Notes: a model not told the origin generated them from the letters alone. A stretch of DNA of 50,440 nucleotides from Mycetocola reblochoni REB411 (GCF_900163835.1 NZ_FUKR01000057.1:1-50440); one strand, 5' to 3'. Numbered from the stretch's first letter, positions 42,671-50,440 are shown. Program-made: numbers and translations.

Positions 42671-42684
42671 GACCCGCATCTTCC
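42671..42684 (+). repeat. 14-bp direct repeat, right copy
   Basis: GACCCGCATCTTCC, identical to 36939-36952; ends 6 bp before the VirB4-like stop. Confidence 0.55.
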
Positions 42685-42690
42685 GGCGAA

Positions 42691-44199
42691 TCAGGCTTCA
42701 GGATTCTTGAACTTGCGGGGAATGCCCTTCATCCGTGCCGTCGTGTCGAACGCGGCGAGTTCTGCTGGGTGGAGCTGGTGTTGCACGACGAAGGAGCGTT
42801 CCTTGATCCGCCAGAGTCCTTGTCCGGTGCCGAGGCCGGGGAGGAGCTTTTGTTCGGTGCCGGTGAGGCCGAGGGCTGCGGCGGTGGCTCCGAGTTGGTC
42901 GGGTTCTTGCCGGTAGATGATCCGCGTCTCCGCATTCGCCAACAGTGAGTTGGCGAGGGCTCGCATGGCGGAGCCTTGGTCGCCGACGTTGTCGAGGTCG
43001 GTGAGCTTGTGGAAGATCAGCATGTTCGCGATCCCGTAATGCCTCGCCAACCGCCACTGCGCATCCATCCGACGGAGCAACGCCGGGTAGGCCATGAGTC
43101 GCCAGGCTTCGTCGTAGATTACCCACCGGTGCCCACCATTCGGGTCCATCAGCGCCGACTCCATCCACGCCGACGAGCACGTCATCAGCACCGAGATCAG
43201 CGTGCTGTTCTCCGCCACCCGCGACAGGTCCAGGCTGACCATCGGTAGCGACGGGTCGAACCGCACCGTCGACGGCCCATCAAACAGCCCTGCGAGGTCG
43301 CCAGCGACGAGGCGACGGAGAGCGTGTCCGACGAGACGCCCGTCTTCTGCGAGCCGTCCGTCGGTGTCGGTTGTGGGGTCGGGTGTGAGGATGCGGTCGA
43401 CGACCATCGGCAGGATCGGTACCTCGCTGGATCGGACAGCGTCTTGGAGGGCGAGGTCGATCGCGGTGTGCTCTAGCGGGGAGAGCACCCGATCCAGCAC
43501 TGTCTCCGCCAACGCACCAATCAACTCACGGCGGCGTGAAGCAACCTGCGCCGCCCATTCCGCATCTGAGAGGCCGCCAGGGCGGTGTCCTTCATCGAGC
43601 GGGTTGAGACGATTCCGCAGCCCATGCCCGAGAACGATCGCCCGCCCTCCGACGGCTTCCGCAACCGCAGTGTGCTCGCCCTTCGGGTCACCGGGCACGT
43701 AAACGCGGCGACCGAATGGGATCGAGCGGGTGTAGAGGGATTTAGCGAGGGAGGATTTGCCGGAGCCGACGATGCCTGCGATGACGATGTTTGGGGCGGT
43801 GATGACACCGCGAGCGTAGAGCGTCCAGGGGTCGTAGACGAAGGAGCCACCGGAGTAGAGGTCTTGCCCGATGAACACCCCGTCAGCGCCGAGACCACCT
43901 TCCGCGAGAAACGGGTACGCGCCCGCGAGGGTCGCGGAGGTGTCCTGGTGGCGGGGTAGGCGAAACCTGCCCGGAGTCCGCAAAGCCGCCGGTCCGGGTT
44001 CGCCTGCTGCGGGAAGGTAGCTGGTGTTGCGGCGTTCGGCACGCTCCGCCGCCACCCGCGCACGCTCGACCGCTCGCTCGCGCTGGCGAGCGTCGGTTTC
44101 AATCTTCGTCGCGGCGTGTTTGCGTGCTTTCCGGTGCTTGCGGCGTTCCCCGGCGGGTTCCACCAGCGCCGCGGTGTGGAGCTTCTGCCGGTCACTCAT
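42691..44199 (-). CDS. VirB4/TraC-like conjugation ATPase
   Basis: Cytoplasmic ATPase that powers the conjugative type IV secretion channel, 502 residues. Basic coiled N-terminus (about 15-60); P-loop GIVGSGKS (142-149); Walker B VIYDEAW (about 360-366); FHKLTDL and RIIYRQEPDQLG near the C-terminus match VirB4 blocks. It is shorter than full VirB4 because the N-terminal domain seems to be the separate SCO6880-like protein encoded nearby. The ATG is at 44199, and the preceding gene's stop overlaps it by ATGA. Confidence 0.88.
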   Translation of the reverse strand: MSDRQKLHTAALVEPAGERRKHRKARKHAATKIETDARQRERAVERARVAAERAERRNTSYLPAAGEPGPAALRTPGRFRLPRHQDTSATLAGAYPFLAEGGLGADGVFIGQDLYSGGSFVYDPWTLYARGVITAPNIVIAGIVGSGKSSLAKSLYTRSIPFGRRVYVPGDPKGEHTAVAEAVGGRAIVLGHGLRNRLNPLDEGHRPGGLSDAEWAAQVASRRRELIGALAETVLDRVLSPLEHTAIDLALQDAVRSSEVPILPMVVDRILTPDPTTDTDGRLAEDGRLVGHALRRLVAGDLAGLFDGPSTVRFDPSLPMVSLDLSRVAENSTLISVLMTCSSAWMESALMDPNGGHRWVIYDEAWRLMAYPALLRRMDAQWRLARHYGIANMLIFHKLTDLDNVGDQGSAMRALANSLLANAETRIIYRQEPDQLGATAAALGLTGTEQKLLPGLGTGQGLWRIKERSFVVQHQLHPAELAAFDTTARMKGIPRKFKNPEA

Positions 44200-44963
44200 A
44201 GTGCTCGCCCCCGCGACGGTGACGACGACCGGGCAGGCACGAACGGGTCCTCCTCATTCTCGATCACTCGGGACTGCCTGCGTACTGGCGCTCGCTTGAC
44301 TATCGGAGCCTCAGCAGCGCTCTTCCGTGGTTCGGGGTGGGCCCGCAGCAGGGAAACGTGTCCGTGGTCGTGGTTGTACGTCAACGTGTACTCGCCGCTG
44401 CTGGTGGTGCGGTCGAGGGGGCCGGCAGGGATGGTGTCGTAGACGTATCCGTTGACGAGCGCAGCCTGCGTGGTCTCTTCACCCATGTCGAACCCGGCCA
44501 GATGCTCGATCGCCGCATCCGTGCCGTCGCGGTCGATGATCGCCAGCACCTCGTCAGCGTCCTGCCCTTGCAGGAACACGATCCCCACCCACCGAGCGGG
44601 CACCGAATCTGAGGGTGCGGGGTGCCAAGCGATCCGTCCCGATGCATTCAGGGCAGCATCAACCTGCTCGTGAAGTCCATCCAGCAGTGTCGCTGCCTGT
44701 CGGAGCGCTGCGGCTGCGGTGAGAGCGTGGCTTGCGCCGGCGCCTTGGTTTCCGGCGTCATCGTATGCACGCGCCTGGTTCTGGGTGTGGGCGGTAGCGA
44801 GTTGGTCGAACACCTGGCGGAGGGATCGCAGCCCGGCGATGAGATCACCGAGCACCGCGTACGTGTCGGCCGGGTCCTCGAACACGCGAGTAGCGTGCGC
44901 GAGTACCCGGAGGGCTTCGGAGGGTTCCGCCGCATCCGTGGTCGGGTTCTGAAAGGTCGGCAT
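44196..44963 (-). CDS. ICE conjugation-block hypothetical protein
   Basis: A 255-residue protein; the ATG at 44963 has AAGGAG 9 bp upstream, so the longer in-frame start is unlikely. A helical N-terminal part (about 20-110, EALRVLAHATRVFEDPADTYAVL) is followed by a domain with WVGIVFLQGQDADEVLAIID and YTLTYNHDHGHVSLLR. The C-terminus is basic and low-complexity. It is between the SCO6880-like gene and virB4-like gene. No known family. Confidence 0.68.
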   Translation of the reverse strand: MPTFQNPTTDAAEPSEALRVLAHATRVFEDPADTYAVLGDLIAGLRSLRQVFDQLATAHTQNQARAYDDAGNQGAGASHALTAAAALRQAATLLDGLHEQVDAALNASGRIAWHPAPSDSVPARWVGIVFLQGQDADEVLAIIDRDGTDAAIEHLAGFDMGEETTQAALVNGYVYDTIPAGPLDRTTSSGEYTLTYNHDHGHVSLLRAHPEPRKSAAEAPIVKRAPVRRQSRVIENEEDPFVPARSSSPSRGRAL

Positions 44964-44974
44964 CGGTGTGCTCC

Positions 44975-46438
44975 TTAGACGGTGCGGCACAGCGGGAGCG
45001 CTGCGACAGTGAAGGCTTGGGCTTGCTGCCCGACAAGACGCCGGGTCTCACAGGAGGCTTGGATCGCGGCCTGTTCGATTGCCGCGACCGCGGTGTCGAG
45101 CTCTTCCGGCGTCGGTGCGCTGACGCTGATGAGGCCGGTGTAGCGGAGGACGCCGTGCCCGGCGGTGAGGTCGGCTTCTTGTTGGAGGACATCGCCGTAT
45201 TCGGCGGTTTGGGAGGCGTCCTCGATCTGCCCCATCTTGGAGCGTTGCGCCGCATCCGAAATCAACTCAGTCTTCTTCTTCCGAATGTCCCTCGCGGCCT
45301 GATCCGAACGGATCGGCGTACACACCAGCGAAAACGAGCGTTGAATCCCTGACGACAGCAGCACCGGGGCGAGGAACCCCGGATACACCTGAGACCTCGG
45401 CCACTCGCTGACCCACAGCACCGCATGGTGCGCGGAGTCCGACCGCAACCGATCCCACGATTCCGCCACCGCGACTGGCCCCGCAGTCGCAAGACTCCTA
45501 CCGATGTCGCCGTGACGTTCAAGAAGCGCCGCGGCGGCAGGATCGTACGCGGAGCGGAGGATCACGGCGACCTCACCTGGCGTGACCCAAGCACCGACGG
45601 TGAGTTCCGCGGCACGCAGCGCGGTCACGAGCGTCGTCATCTCCTGCCGCAGCACCGACGCAGCCCCCTTGATCCCGCCACCGTTCGTCCGCACCTGACG
45701 GGCTGCCGCGCGGAGATCGAGGGCGAGACTGATCGTCGTCGCGTGTCGTTCTCCGGCGGGGCCTGCACGGTCGATGAGTTCTCGGTAGACGTTCGAGGCC
45801 CATGACCCGTCGTCGGTGCCGTGGCTGCGCCACCACTCCACGAGGCCGGAGCCTCCGTCGGGGAGGGTGCGTTCGCACACCTGGAGGCGGGCGATCCTGC
45901 CTGAGCGGCAGGTGGTGGCGAGTACCCGCCCCCAGGTGGCGACGCGGCGTTGTTGTTCGCCGGGGTCGAGGAGCACGAACGCGGGATGCGAGACCGCGAT
46001 GATCGCCGTGAGTGTCTGCGCGTGGGGGTCGTGAATCATCGCCGCCCCCGTCTCCGGGTCTTCCCACTCACGGAGCGCTGCCGCATCGCCTGGGAGGGCG
46101 AGGGTGCCTGCAGGGCGGGGTTTCACGATCCTGCGCCGGAACACGGTCTGACGTGCCTGTGTGCGGGCGACCCATCGGAAGGTGACGGGCACCCACTCGA
46201 TGAGCTTCCTGCCTCCGACCGGTGTCCATGCGAGTGCTGCGCTGAGGAGCCAGATGGGTGCGGTCCAGGCGAGGAGGATGCCGCCGCCGGCGTAGAGGGC
46301 ACCGACGATGGAGAGCACTCCGATGGCGAGGACGATGAGTTGTGGGAGGGAGAGGCCGAGGAGGATGCCGCGGCGGGTGAGGCGGGAGAACTGCACCGCC
46401 CGCAACCCAAACTCCACCGTGCTCTGCTGATTCGACAT
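44975..46438 (-). CDS. SCO6880-like T4SS membrane protein (VirB3/VirB4 N-terminal-like)
   Basis: A 487-residue protein with two N-terminal membrane helices (about 22-75, PQLIVLAIGVLSIVGALYAG) and a large cytoplasmic domain. It resembles the SCO6880 family recalled from actinobacterial conjugation loci; it probably provides the VirB4 N-terminal half that the ATPase gene lacks. It follows the TrbL-like gene by 3 bp. Confidence 0.75.
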   Translation of the reverse strand: MSNQQSTVEFGLRAVQFSRLTRRGILLGLSLPQLIVLAIGVLSIVGALYAGGGILLAWTAPIWLLSAALAWTPVGGRKLIEWVPVTFRWVARTQARQTVFRRRIVKPRPAGTLALPGDAAALREWEDPETGAAMIHDPHAQTLTAIIAVSHPAFVLLDPGEQQRRVATWGRVLATTCRSGRIARLQVCERTLPDGGSGLVEWWRSHGTDDGSWASNVYRELIDRAGPAGERHATTISLALDLRAAARQVRTNGGGIKGAASVLRQEMTTLVTALRAAELTVGAWVTPGEVAVILRSAYDPAAAALLERHGDIGRSLATAGPVAVAESWDRLRSDSAHHAVLWVSEWPRSQVYPGFLAPVLLSSGIQRSFSLVCTPIRSDQAARDIRKKKTELISDAAQRSKMGQIEDASQTAEYGDVLQQEADLTAGHGVLRYTGLISVSAPTPEELDTAVAAIEQAAIQASCETRRLVGQQAQAFTVAALPLCRTV

Positions 46439-46441
46439 CAG

Positions 46442-47860
46442 CTACTCCTTCCCAGGCGTCGGCTTCGGAGCCGGTGGCGTCTGCTTGGCCGGAGGCACCG
46501 GAGGCACCGGAGGTGCTGCGGGTGGAGCGGTGGGTGTGTGGTTCGGTGCTGGCGGCGGCGGCGGTGACGGTTGCGCCGTCTCTCCGGCACCGGCAGCGTG
46601 ACCTTCCGCCGCCCCACCGACAGCGCCACCGAGCTTCGGGCCCGCTGTCGCGGCGGCTTTCGCGACTTGCGCGCCGATCACGACCGCAGCCGCAGGCCCC
46701 GCCGCCGCGGCACCCGCACCGGCCCCGGCGCCGGCCGCGCCAGCACCACCGCCTGCGGTTCCCGCACCAGCACCACTGGTCGCGACAGCCCCGCCGCCCG
46801 CCGCAGCCCCGCCGCTACCGGTGGACGCGGTTGATGCTGCGGGCGGCGTGCCGCCGCTGGAAGGTGCCGCGCCGCCGCCTTTGTCACCGGCTCCGTCGAG
46901 CACCTTCTTCGCACCGTTGGTCTTCGGTGCGGACGGCACGGGGACGGGGCGGTTGAGGGCGGACTTGGCTTCTTGTTCCGCGCTCATCGAGTGGTACATA
47001 TCGAAGCCGATGAACGTGACGAACTTGTACGTCATGTACGGGGCGAACGCGGCGATGAACATCAACACGACCCCGGCGATCGGGTCGCTGATCGACGCCA
47101 GATCAAGCTCAATCGGAGCAGAGACCTGGGTGATCGCCACGAGGAAGATCACCACCAACACGAGCTTCGACAAGATCAAAGCGATCACGAACGTCGCCCA
47201 CTTCCCGAACCAGCCCTTGGTCGCATCCCACGAGAACCCCGCGAGAGCGATGGGTGCGAACACGATCGCGACCAGCAGCAGCGCTTTGCGGATCAGGAGC
47301 GAGAACCACACGATCGCAGCCGCGCTGATGGCGAGGCCGGCGAGAAAGATCGTGACGATCGCCCCGACACCGGGCGCGGCGATGTTGATCCCCGCGAACC
47401 CCGCAGCGAGCAGGGTAATGCGGTCGCCGATGGATTCCATCGTGTTCCCCGTGGCCTGCACGATCCCGACCGCGAGCTGATCCGTGATCTCCAAGAGCAG
47501 GCCGGTAAGACCGATGGCGACGAAGGAACCGAGGATGCTTTTCGCGGCCCCGAGTGCGGCACGGGCGAGAGCGGTCGGGTCGCGGTGGATAAGTCCGGTG
47601 ATCAGTTGCAGGCAGAAGAAGATCAGCACCACGAACACCGCCACCCCGAACAGGATGTTGTACACCCCGACATATCCGGGGTCTGACACGTCGACGAGGG
47701 TGGTGGTGTCGAATACTGCCCAGACCGCCTCGAACAGCCAGGCTGCAGCGCCGCCCATTGCTTGGGCGAGCCAGTCGAACGGGGCCGCGATCAACGTCGC
47801 GGCGCCCTGCCCGACGGTGTCGCACACGGCCGAGATCACTGGCACATCACACACACTCAC
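46442..47860 (-). CDS. TrbL/VirB6-like polytopic T4SS protein
   Basis: A 472-residue protein with about six to seven membrane helices (45-290) and an extended low-complexity C-terminus: Gly/Ala-rich (about 345-420), then Pro-rich (PPPPPAPNHTPTAPP). The central KGWFGKWATFVIALILSKL resembles TrbL/VirB6 regions. It probably forms the inner-membrane DNA channel. Start GTG at 47860 with AAGGGAG upstream. The repetitive tail is unusual in length and composition. Confidence 0.8.
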   Translation of the reverse strand: MSVCDVPVISAVCDTVGQGAATLIAAPFDWLAQAMGGAAAWLFEAVWAVFDTTTLVDVSDPGYVGVYNILFGVAVFVVLIFFCLQLITGLIHRDPTALARAALGAAKSILGSFVAIGLTGLLLEITDQLAVGIVQATGNTMESIGDRITLLAAGFAGINIAAPGVGAIVTIFLAGLAISAAAIVWFSLLIRKALLLVAIVFAPIALAGFSWDATKGWFGKWATFVIALILSKLVLVVIFLVAITQVSAPIELDLASISDPIAGVVLMFIAAFAPYMTYKFVTFIGFDMYHSMSAEQEAKSALNRPVPVPSAPKTNGAKKVLDGAGDKGGGAAPSSGGTPPAASTASTGSGGAAAGGGAVATSGAGAGTAGGGAGAAGAGAGAGAAAAGPAAAVVIGAQVAKAAATAGPKLGGAVGGAAEGHAAGAGETAQPSPPPPPAPNHTPTAPPAAPPVPPVPPAKQTPPAPKPTPGKE

Positions 47861-47888
47861 AGCAGAGCTCCCTTCTCCGTGATTGGGG

Positions 47889-48158
47889 TTAGACGGCTTG
47901 GCCGACGCCCCAGAAGAAGTTGATGAGCGTCACCGCTGCACCGCAGATGATCGCCGCCCCGCAGGACACGAGCACGCCGACCTTCCCGCGCGACGCGAGG
48001 TGCGGGTTGCTGCTGTTCGCGCCGAAGCCCCACACGATCGCTGAGATGATCAGGGCGAGGACGGAGAGGATCAGGCCGACGGTCATGACCGCGCCGACGA
48101 TGATGCGCAACTGCTCGATACCGGGAAGCCCGGTACCGTTCGGATCGATATCAATCAC
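47889..48158 (-). CDS. small T4SS membrane protein, DUF6112/TrbC-like (copy 1)
   Basis: An 89-residue protein from GTG at 48158, chosen because AGAAGGAG lies 7 bp upstream; a longer start is possible at 48179. Two hydrophobic spans (LRIIVGAVMTVGLILSVLAL and VLVSCGAAIICGAAVTL) flank NSSNPHLASRGK. A paralogue lies at 49659-49925. It is likely a pilin-like or inner-membrane subunit of the conjugation channel. Confidence 0.75.
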   Translation of the reverse strand: MIDIDPNGTGLPGIEQLRIIVGAVMTVGLILSVLALIISAIVWGFGANSSNPHLASRGKVGVLVSCGAAIICGAAVTLINFFWGVGQAV

Positions 48159-48243
48159 AGGGATGCTCCTTCTGCTCACAAGCGCCGGGGAATGGCGGAC
48201 TTGTCAGCCAGGTGCACCCGCGCGCCCATGGCACATCTGGGAG

Positions 48244-48258
48244 CTCATCTAAAATGAG
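48244..48258 (+). promoter_or_regulatory. small inverted repeat and -10-like TAAAAT before the plus-strand gene
   Basis: CTCAT (48244-48248) and ATGAG (48254-48258) flank CTAAA; the hexamer TAAAAT (48250-48255) is a possible -10. An AGGAG directly adjoins the ATG at 48262, so either translation starts further in or the mRNA is nearly leaderless. Confidence 0.4.
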
Positions 48259-48261
48259 GAG

Positions 48262-49620
48262 ATGACCGGAAGCACCGAGACGATGCCGCCTTTGGTGATG
48301 TACGTCGTCCACGCGAAGGGCGCGAACCGGATCAGCTATCTGAGCGTCGAGAAGATCAGCGAAGCGTTCGACAAAGATTCCACTCCGACCGTCGGTTCCC
48401 TCTGCGCCATCGTCCGCGAAGGAGATGAAGAACTCGGCACCGGGAACTATCTGATCGGTTTGGCAGTCACGCGCGGCGTCGCCGGCATCGCGAGCGGAAC
48501 GCTACGCGCGACCTTGTCGCCGGTCCTTCGTCTGCTCGCACCTCTCGAGCTTGGAGAGCTGAGAGAACAGGCGGTCTCGATGTCGCCAATACCGCAGCAC
48601 TTCTACGCACATCGACTCGACAGTCCTACAGCCAGAGCCCTCCTCGACTATCTCAGACAGACTGACCCGACGGTCGGGCCGTGGCTGGACTCAGTGTTCA
48701 GATCGCCGCGCACGTTCGATGATGAAGTGCAGCAGTCGAGGATCGAAGCACGTGATGCGGTCCTGCTGGCTTCGCAGATTGCGGATGTTCCGTTGCCCGC
48801 GGATGCTTTCAGCGAGCCGCCCAGTGCCTCGGAAAACGAGACACTTCTCGATACCGTGCTGAACGCTGGCTACGAGCGAGATATGGAAGAGGAACTACTG
48901 CCGCTCGATCTTCAACGTTTCGATGGCAAGCTCATCGCCGATCAGCGGGCGGCTAGCCTCGCCGTGTTCGAGGACCACAACGGCCAACGGAAGCTCCTCG
49001 TCATGTCCGTAAACAAGAAACCCATAGAGGAAGAGCTCGGCATCGACCTCCTCTATTGGGACCAGGTTCACGACGCTTTCACCTTCGTTCAATACAAGAG
49101 ACTGGAACGAGCTGACAGCGGCGACGAGAACGGCAGCTACGAATGGGTCTATCGACGTAAGAACGAGATCGAGAAACAACTCAACCTCATGCCCAAAGGT
49201 CGCGAAGTCCCGAAGAAAGCCGCCGATTGGCGAGCTTTTGATACCCCATTCTGGTTCAAGTTCGTGCGCGGAGACGCCGGTCGAAAACTCGACGGGAAGA
49301 CACTCAAAGGCATGTACGTCTCGGCCGACTGGATGCGGCTCGCCATGACAGATTCGACGTTCAAAGTCGGGCCGCGAGGTGGCTTCCGAGTCACCTACAA
49401 GAACACCAAGTACCTTCTGCGGGGTGTCTTTGCCCAGCTCATCTCACGCGGATTCATCGGAACAGCAAGTACCCGCTCTCAGGCGTTCAGGAAAGCGATG
49501 CAGAACCTAGGCGCCGACCGTGAACTCATCATCGCGATCAAGACGGAGTGGCAGGAAGACACTGAACGCGAGCCAGCACCGGTATCTTCCGATGCGCCCT
49601 CGCCCGCCCTGCCGTTCTAG
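48262..49620 (+). CDS. uncharacterised protein, candidate PD-(D/E)XK-fold nuclease
   Basis: A 452-residue protein on the strand opposite to the conjugation genes. The N-terminal half (about 45-180) is a mostly helical region. The segment at about 258-281 (EEELGIDLLYWDQVHDAF, then TFVQYKRL) has Asp262 and Gln277-x-Lys279, matching the spacing of a PD-(D/E)XK core (Asp, hydrophobic strand, [E/Q]xK). The C-terminal part is basic. The nuclease idea rests on this motif only. Start could also be Met8 (48283) or Met13 (48298). Lower GC than the surrounding operon suggests recent insertion; defence or anti-defence role is possible. Confidence 0.55.
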   Translation: MTGSTETMPPLVMYVVHAKGANRISYLSVEKISEAFDKDSTPTVGSLCAIVREGDEELGTGNYLIGLAVTRGVAGIASGTLRATLSPVLRLLAPLELGELREQAVSMSPIPQHFYAHRLDSPTARALLDYLRQTDPTVGPWLDSVFRSPRTFDDEVQQSRIEARDAVLLASQIADVPLPADAFSEPPSASENETLLDTVLNAGYERDMEEELLPLDLQRFDGKLIADQRAASLAVFEDHNGQRKLLVMSVNKKPIEEELGIDLLYWDQVHDAFTFVQYKRLERADSGDENGSYEWVYRRKNEIEKQLNLMPKGREVPKKAADWRAFDTPFWFKFVRGDAGRKLDGKTLKGMYVSADWMRLAMTDSTFKVGPRGGFRVTYKNTKYLLRGVFAQLISRGFIGTASTRSQAFRKAMQNLGADRELIIAIKTEWQEDTEREPAPVSSDAPSPALPF

Positions 49621-49658
49621 GAAGACTGCAATCTCGCGACCTCCCGCGGCCAGTACGT

Positions 49659-49925
49659 CTACAAGCGTTCACCGACTCCGAGAAGGAAGTTGACCCAGGC
49701 GACGCCCGCTCCGGCGAGGGCGGCGGTGCCGAGCGCAACCCAGGCGCCGAGCCGCGCTTTGGTGGCGGTGTGCGGGTTGCCGGTCGAGGATGAGATCGCC
49801 CAGACGATCGCGGAGACGATCAGCATGAGCACGGCGATGATGAGCACGAACATCAGCAGCGCACCGATCACCGCACGGAGGTCGCTTGCGGCGCCGACGC
49901 CGCCGAAGTCGGGGAACACGTCCAT
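49659..49925 (-). CDS. small T4SS membrane protein, DUF6112/TrbC-like (copy 2)
   Basis: An 88-residue protein from ATG at 49925 (start overlaps the M23 stop by one base). Its two hydrophobic spans and the segment VSAIVWAISSSTGNPHTATKARLG align with copy 1 (ISAIVWGFGANSSNPHLASR), so they are diverged paralogues. They are separated by the plus-strand candidate nuclease gene. Confidence 0.78.
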   Translation of the reverse strand: MDVFPDFGGVGAASDLRAVIGALLMFVLIIAVLMLIVSAIVWAISSSTGNPHTATKARLGAWVALGTAALAGAGVAWVNFLLGVGERL

Positions 49926-50440
49926 CAGCGCCCACCCCCGCCCAGGGTGCAGGACGCGCGGGAAGCGTTGCCGCCGGCGATGCCTTCGGCGCCCTGGTCG
50001 GTGAGCCACTGGTCGGAGTCGATCGCGGGCTGACCTTGACCGCCGGGCCGGATTTCGAGATGGAGGTGGGGTCCGGTGGATTTCCCGGAGGAGCCGACAT
50101 CACCGATGTGCTGTCCGGCAGTGACGGTCATGCCTTCAGTGACGTGGATACCGTACTCCCACATATGCGCGTAGTACGACGCGACCCGTTCTCCGCTGAC
50201 GGTGTGCTCCAGGATGATGAGCCCGCCCCAGTTGCCGGTGTATCCGGCGTGGGTGACGATCCCGTCGGCGACAGCGTAGATCGGGGTACCGTCTGCGGCG
50301 GCGAAGTCGCTGCCGGAGTGGAACGCGGTCTCGAAGGTGATCGGGTCGGTGCGCCACCCGAACGGGCTGGTCCGCACCCACGAGCCCTCCGGCAGGGGGA
50401 ACACGACCCTGGTGGTCTCCGGCACCACCACCTCCCCGCC
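49925..50440 (-). CDS. M23 peptidase-domain T4SS protein (partial, continues past right edge)
   Basis: The visible C-terminal portion (at least 171 residues) has a complete lysostaphin-type M23 domain: HSGSDFAAADG (His and Asp ligands), GGLIILEHTVSG, YYAHMWEYG and HLHLEIRPGG (His-x-His). Such enzymes cut peptidoglycan for the conjugation channel. The frame is still open at the window end, so the N-terminus and any second domain are not seen. Confidence 0.85.
   Translation of the reverse strand, partial: GGEVVVPETTRVVFPLPEGSWVRTSPFGWRTDPITFETAFHSGSDFAAADGTPIYAVADGIVTHAGYTGNWGGLIILEHTVSGERVASYYAHMWEYGIHVTEGMTVTAGQHIGDVGSSGKSTGPHLHLEIRPGGQGQPAIDSDQWLTDQGAEGIAGGNASRASCTLGGGGR

Larger units (their letters stand above)
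36939..42684. mobile_element. candidate tyrosine-recombinase element with metal-resistance cargo
   Basis: A 14-bp direct repeat (GACCCGCATCTTCC) at 36939 and 42671 bounds a tyrosine recombinase, an HTH protein, an eight-CxxC protein, cmtR copy 2 and a CtpG-like ATPase. The right repeat ends 6 bp before the VirB4-like stop codon of the ICE. Boundaries are inferred from the repeat alone; part of the repeat also occurs within the ctpG hairpin. Confidence 0.5.
11663..50440. mobile_element. integrative conjugative element (left end and most of body; right end outside window)
   Basis: The left boundary is at the 3' end of tRNA-Val(GAC). Immediately inside lie a large serine recombinase and a minus-strand conjugation module: SSB, TraG/VirD4-like, VirB4-like, SCO6880-like, TrbL/VirB6-like and an M23 peptidase. 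Cargo of about 21 kb interrupts the conjugation genes between 21.5 and 42.7 kb. The conjugation genes keep one orientation on both sides, so the two blocks probably belong to one element. No relaxase or second att site lies in the window. The exact core of the attachment site cannot be fixed from one junction. Confidence 0.85.

Noticed and set aside
42697-42713. Iteron-like AATCCTGA in the VirB4-like 3' end as a second recombinase site
   Set aside because: One 8-bp match inside conserved coding sequence is not enough to call an attachment site, so it is only mentioned with the iteron finding.
1-50440. CRISPR arrays, rRNA genes and complete insertion sequences
   Set aside because: No regularly spaced repeat array, no rRNA sequence and no IS transposase with terminal inverted repeats was seen.

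Overview
The window is high-GC DNA from an actinobacterium. Gene content and codon bias best fit Microbacteriaceae (Microbacterium or a close relative); this is an inference from familiar protein families, not a database match. It has two parts: about 11.6 kb of ordinary chromosome and about 38.8 kb of an integrative conjugative element (ICE) that runs off the right edge.

Chromosome (1-11.6 kb). An alpha/beta hydrolase and a ZapE-type AAA ATPase are followed by an ammonium channel gene preceded by two GlnR-like boxes, then a short-chain dehydrogenase. Next comes a compact catabolic locus: GntR/UTRA regulator, APH-fold small-molecule kinase, class III aminotransferase-fold enzyme and a divergent APC permease. 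The shared intergenic region holds seven copies of GGACCG/CGGTCC. The kinase plus aminotransferase-fold pair resembles amino-alcohol kinase/phospho-lyase routes. A tRNA-Val(CAC) gene and two identical 310-bp copies of a tRNA-Gly(GCC)-Cys(GCA)-Val(GAC) cluster follow, separated by about 0.9 kb carrying a small SH3-like gene.

ICE (about 11.66 kb to the right edge). A large serine recombinase starts inside the element and reads through the 3' end of the second tRNA-Val(GAC), so its last codons are chromosomal; this marks the left junction. Conjugation genes lie on the minus strand in two blocks. The left block (13.5-21.5 kb) has a small ORF, a DUF4913-like protein, SSB, a TraG/VirD4-like coupling ATPase, a signal-peptide protein with an LAHTG sorting-like motif, and DprA. 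The right block (42.7-50.4 kb) has a VirB4-like ATPase, an SCO6880-like protein, a TrbL/VirB6-like channel protein, two paralogous small membrane proteins and an M23 peptidase. No relaxase is visible.

About 21 kb of cargo separates the blocks: a glycosyltransferase operon and an NhaA antiporter that share a 26-bp transcript-leader sequence; a complete Kdp potassium system (two microproteins including KdpF, then KdpA, B, C, D, E and a small membrane protein); a tandem paralogous pair of unknown genes; and two metal-resistance modules. The first has a CDF exporter, CmtR and an ACR3-like permease. The second has CmtR and a CtpG-like P-type ATPase and sits behind a three-gene recombination unit (tyrosine recombinase, HTH protein, protein with eight CxxC knuckles), flanked by a 14-bp direct repeat. 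Both CmtR genes carry the same palindromic operator around their start codons. A plus-strand gene with a possible PD-(D/E)XK nuclease core lies between the two paralogous membrane-protein genes.

Overall the element looks like a conjugative carrier of ion and metal homeostasis functions (K+ uptake, Na+/H+ exchange, Cd/Pb/Zn and arsenite-type efflux).
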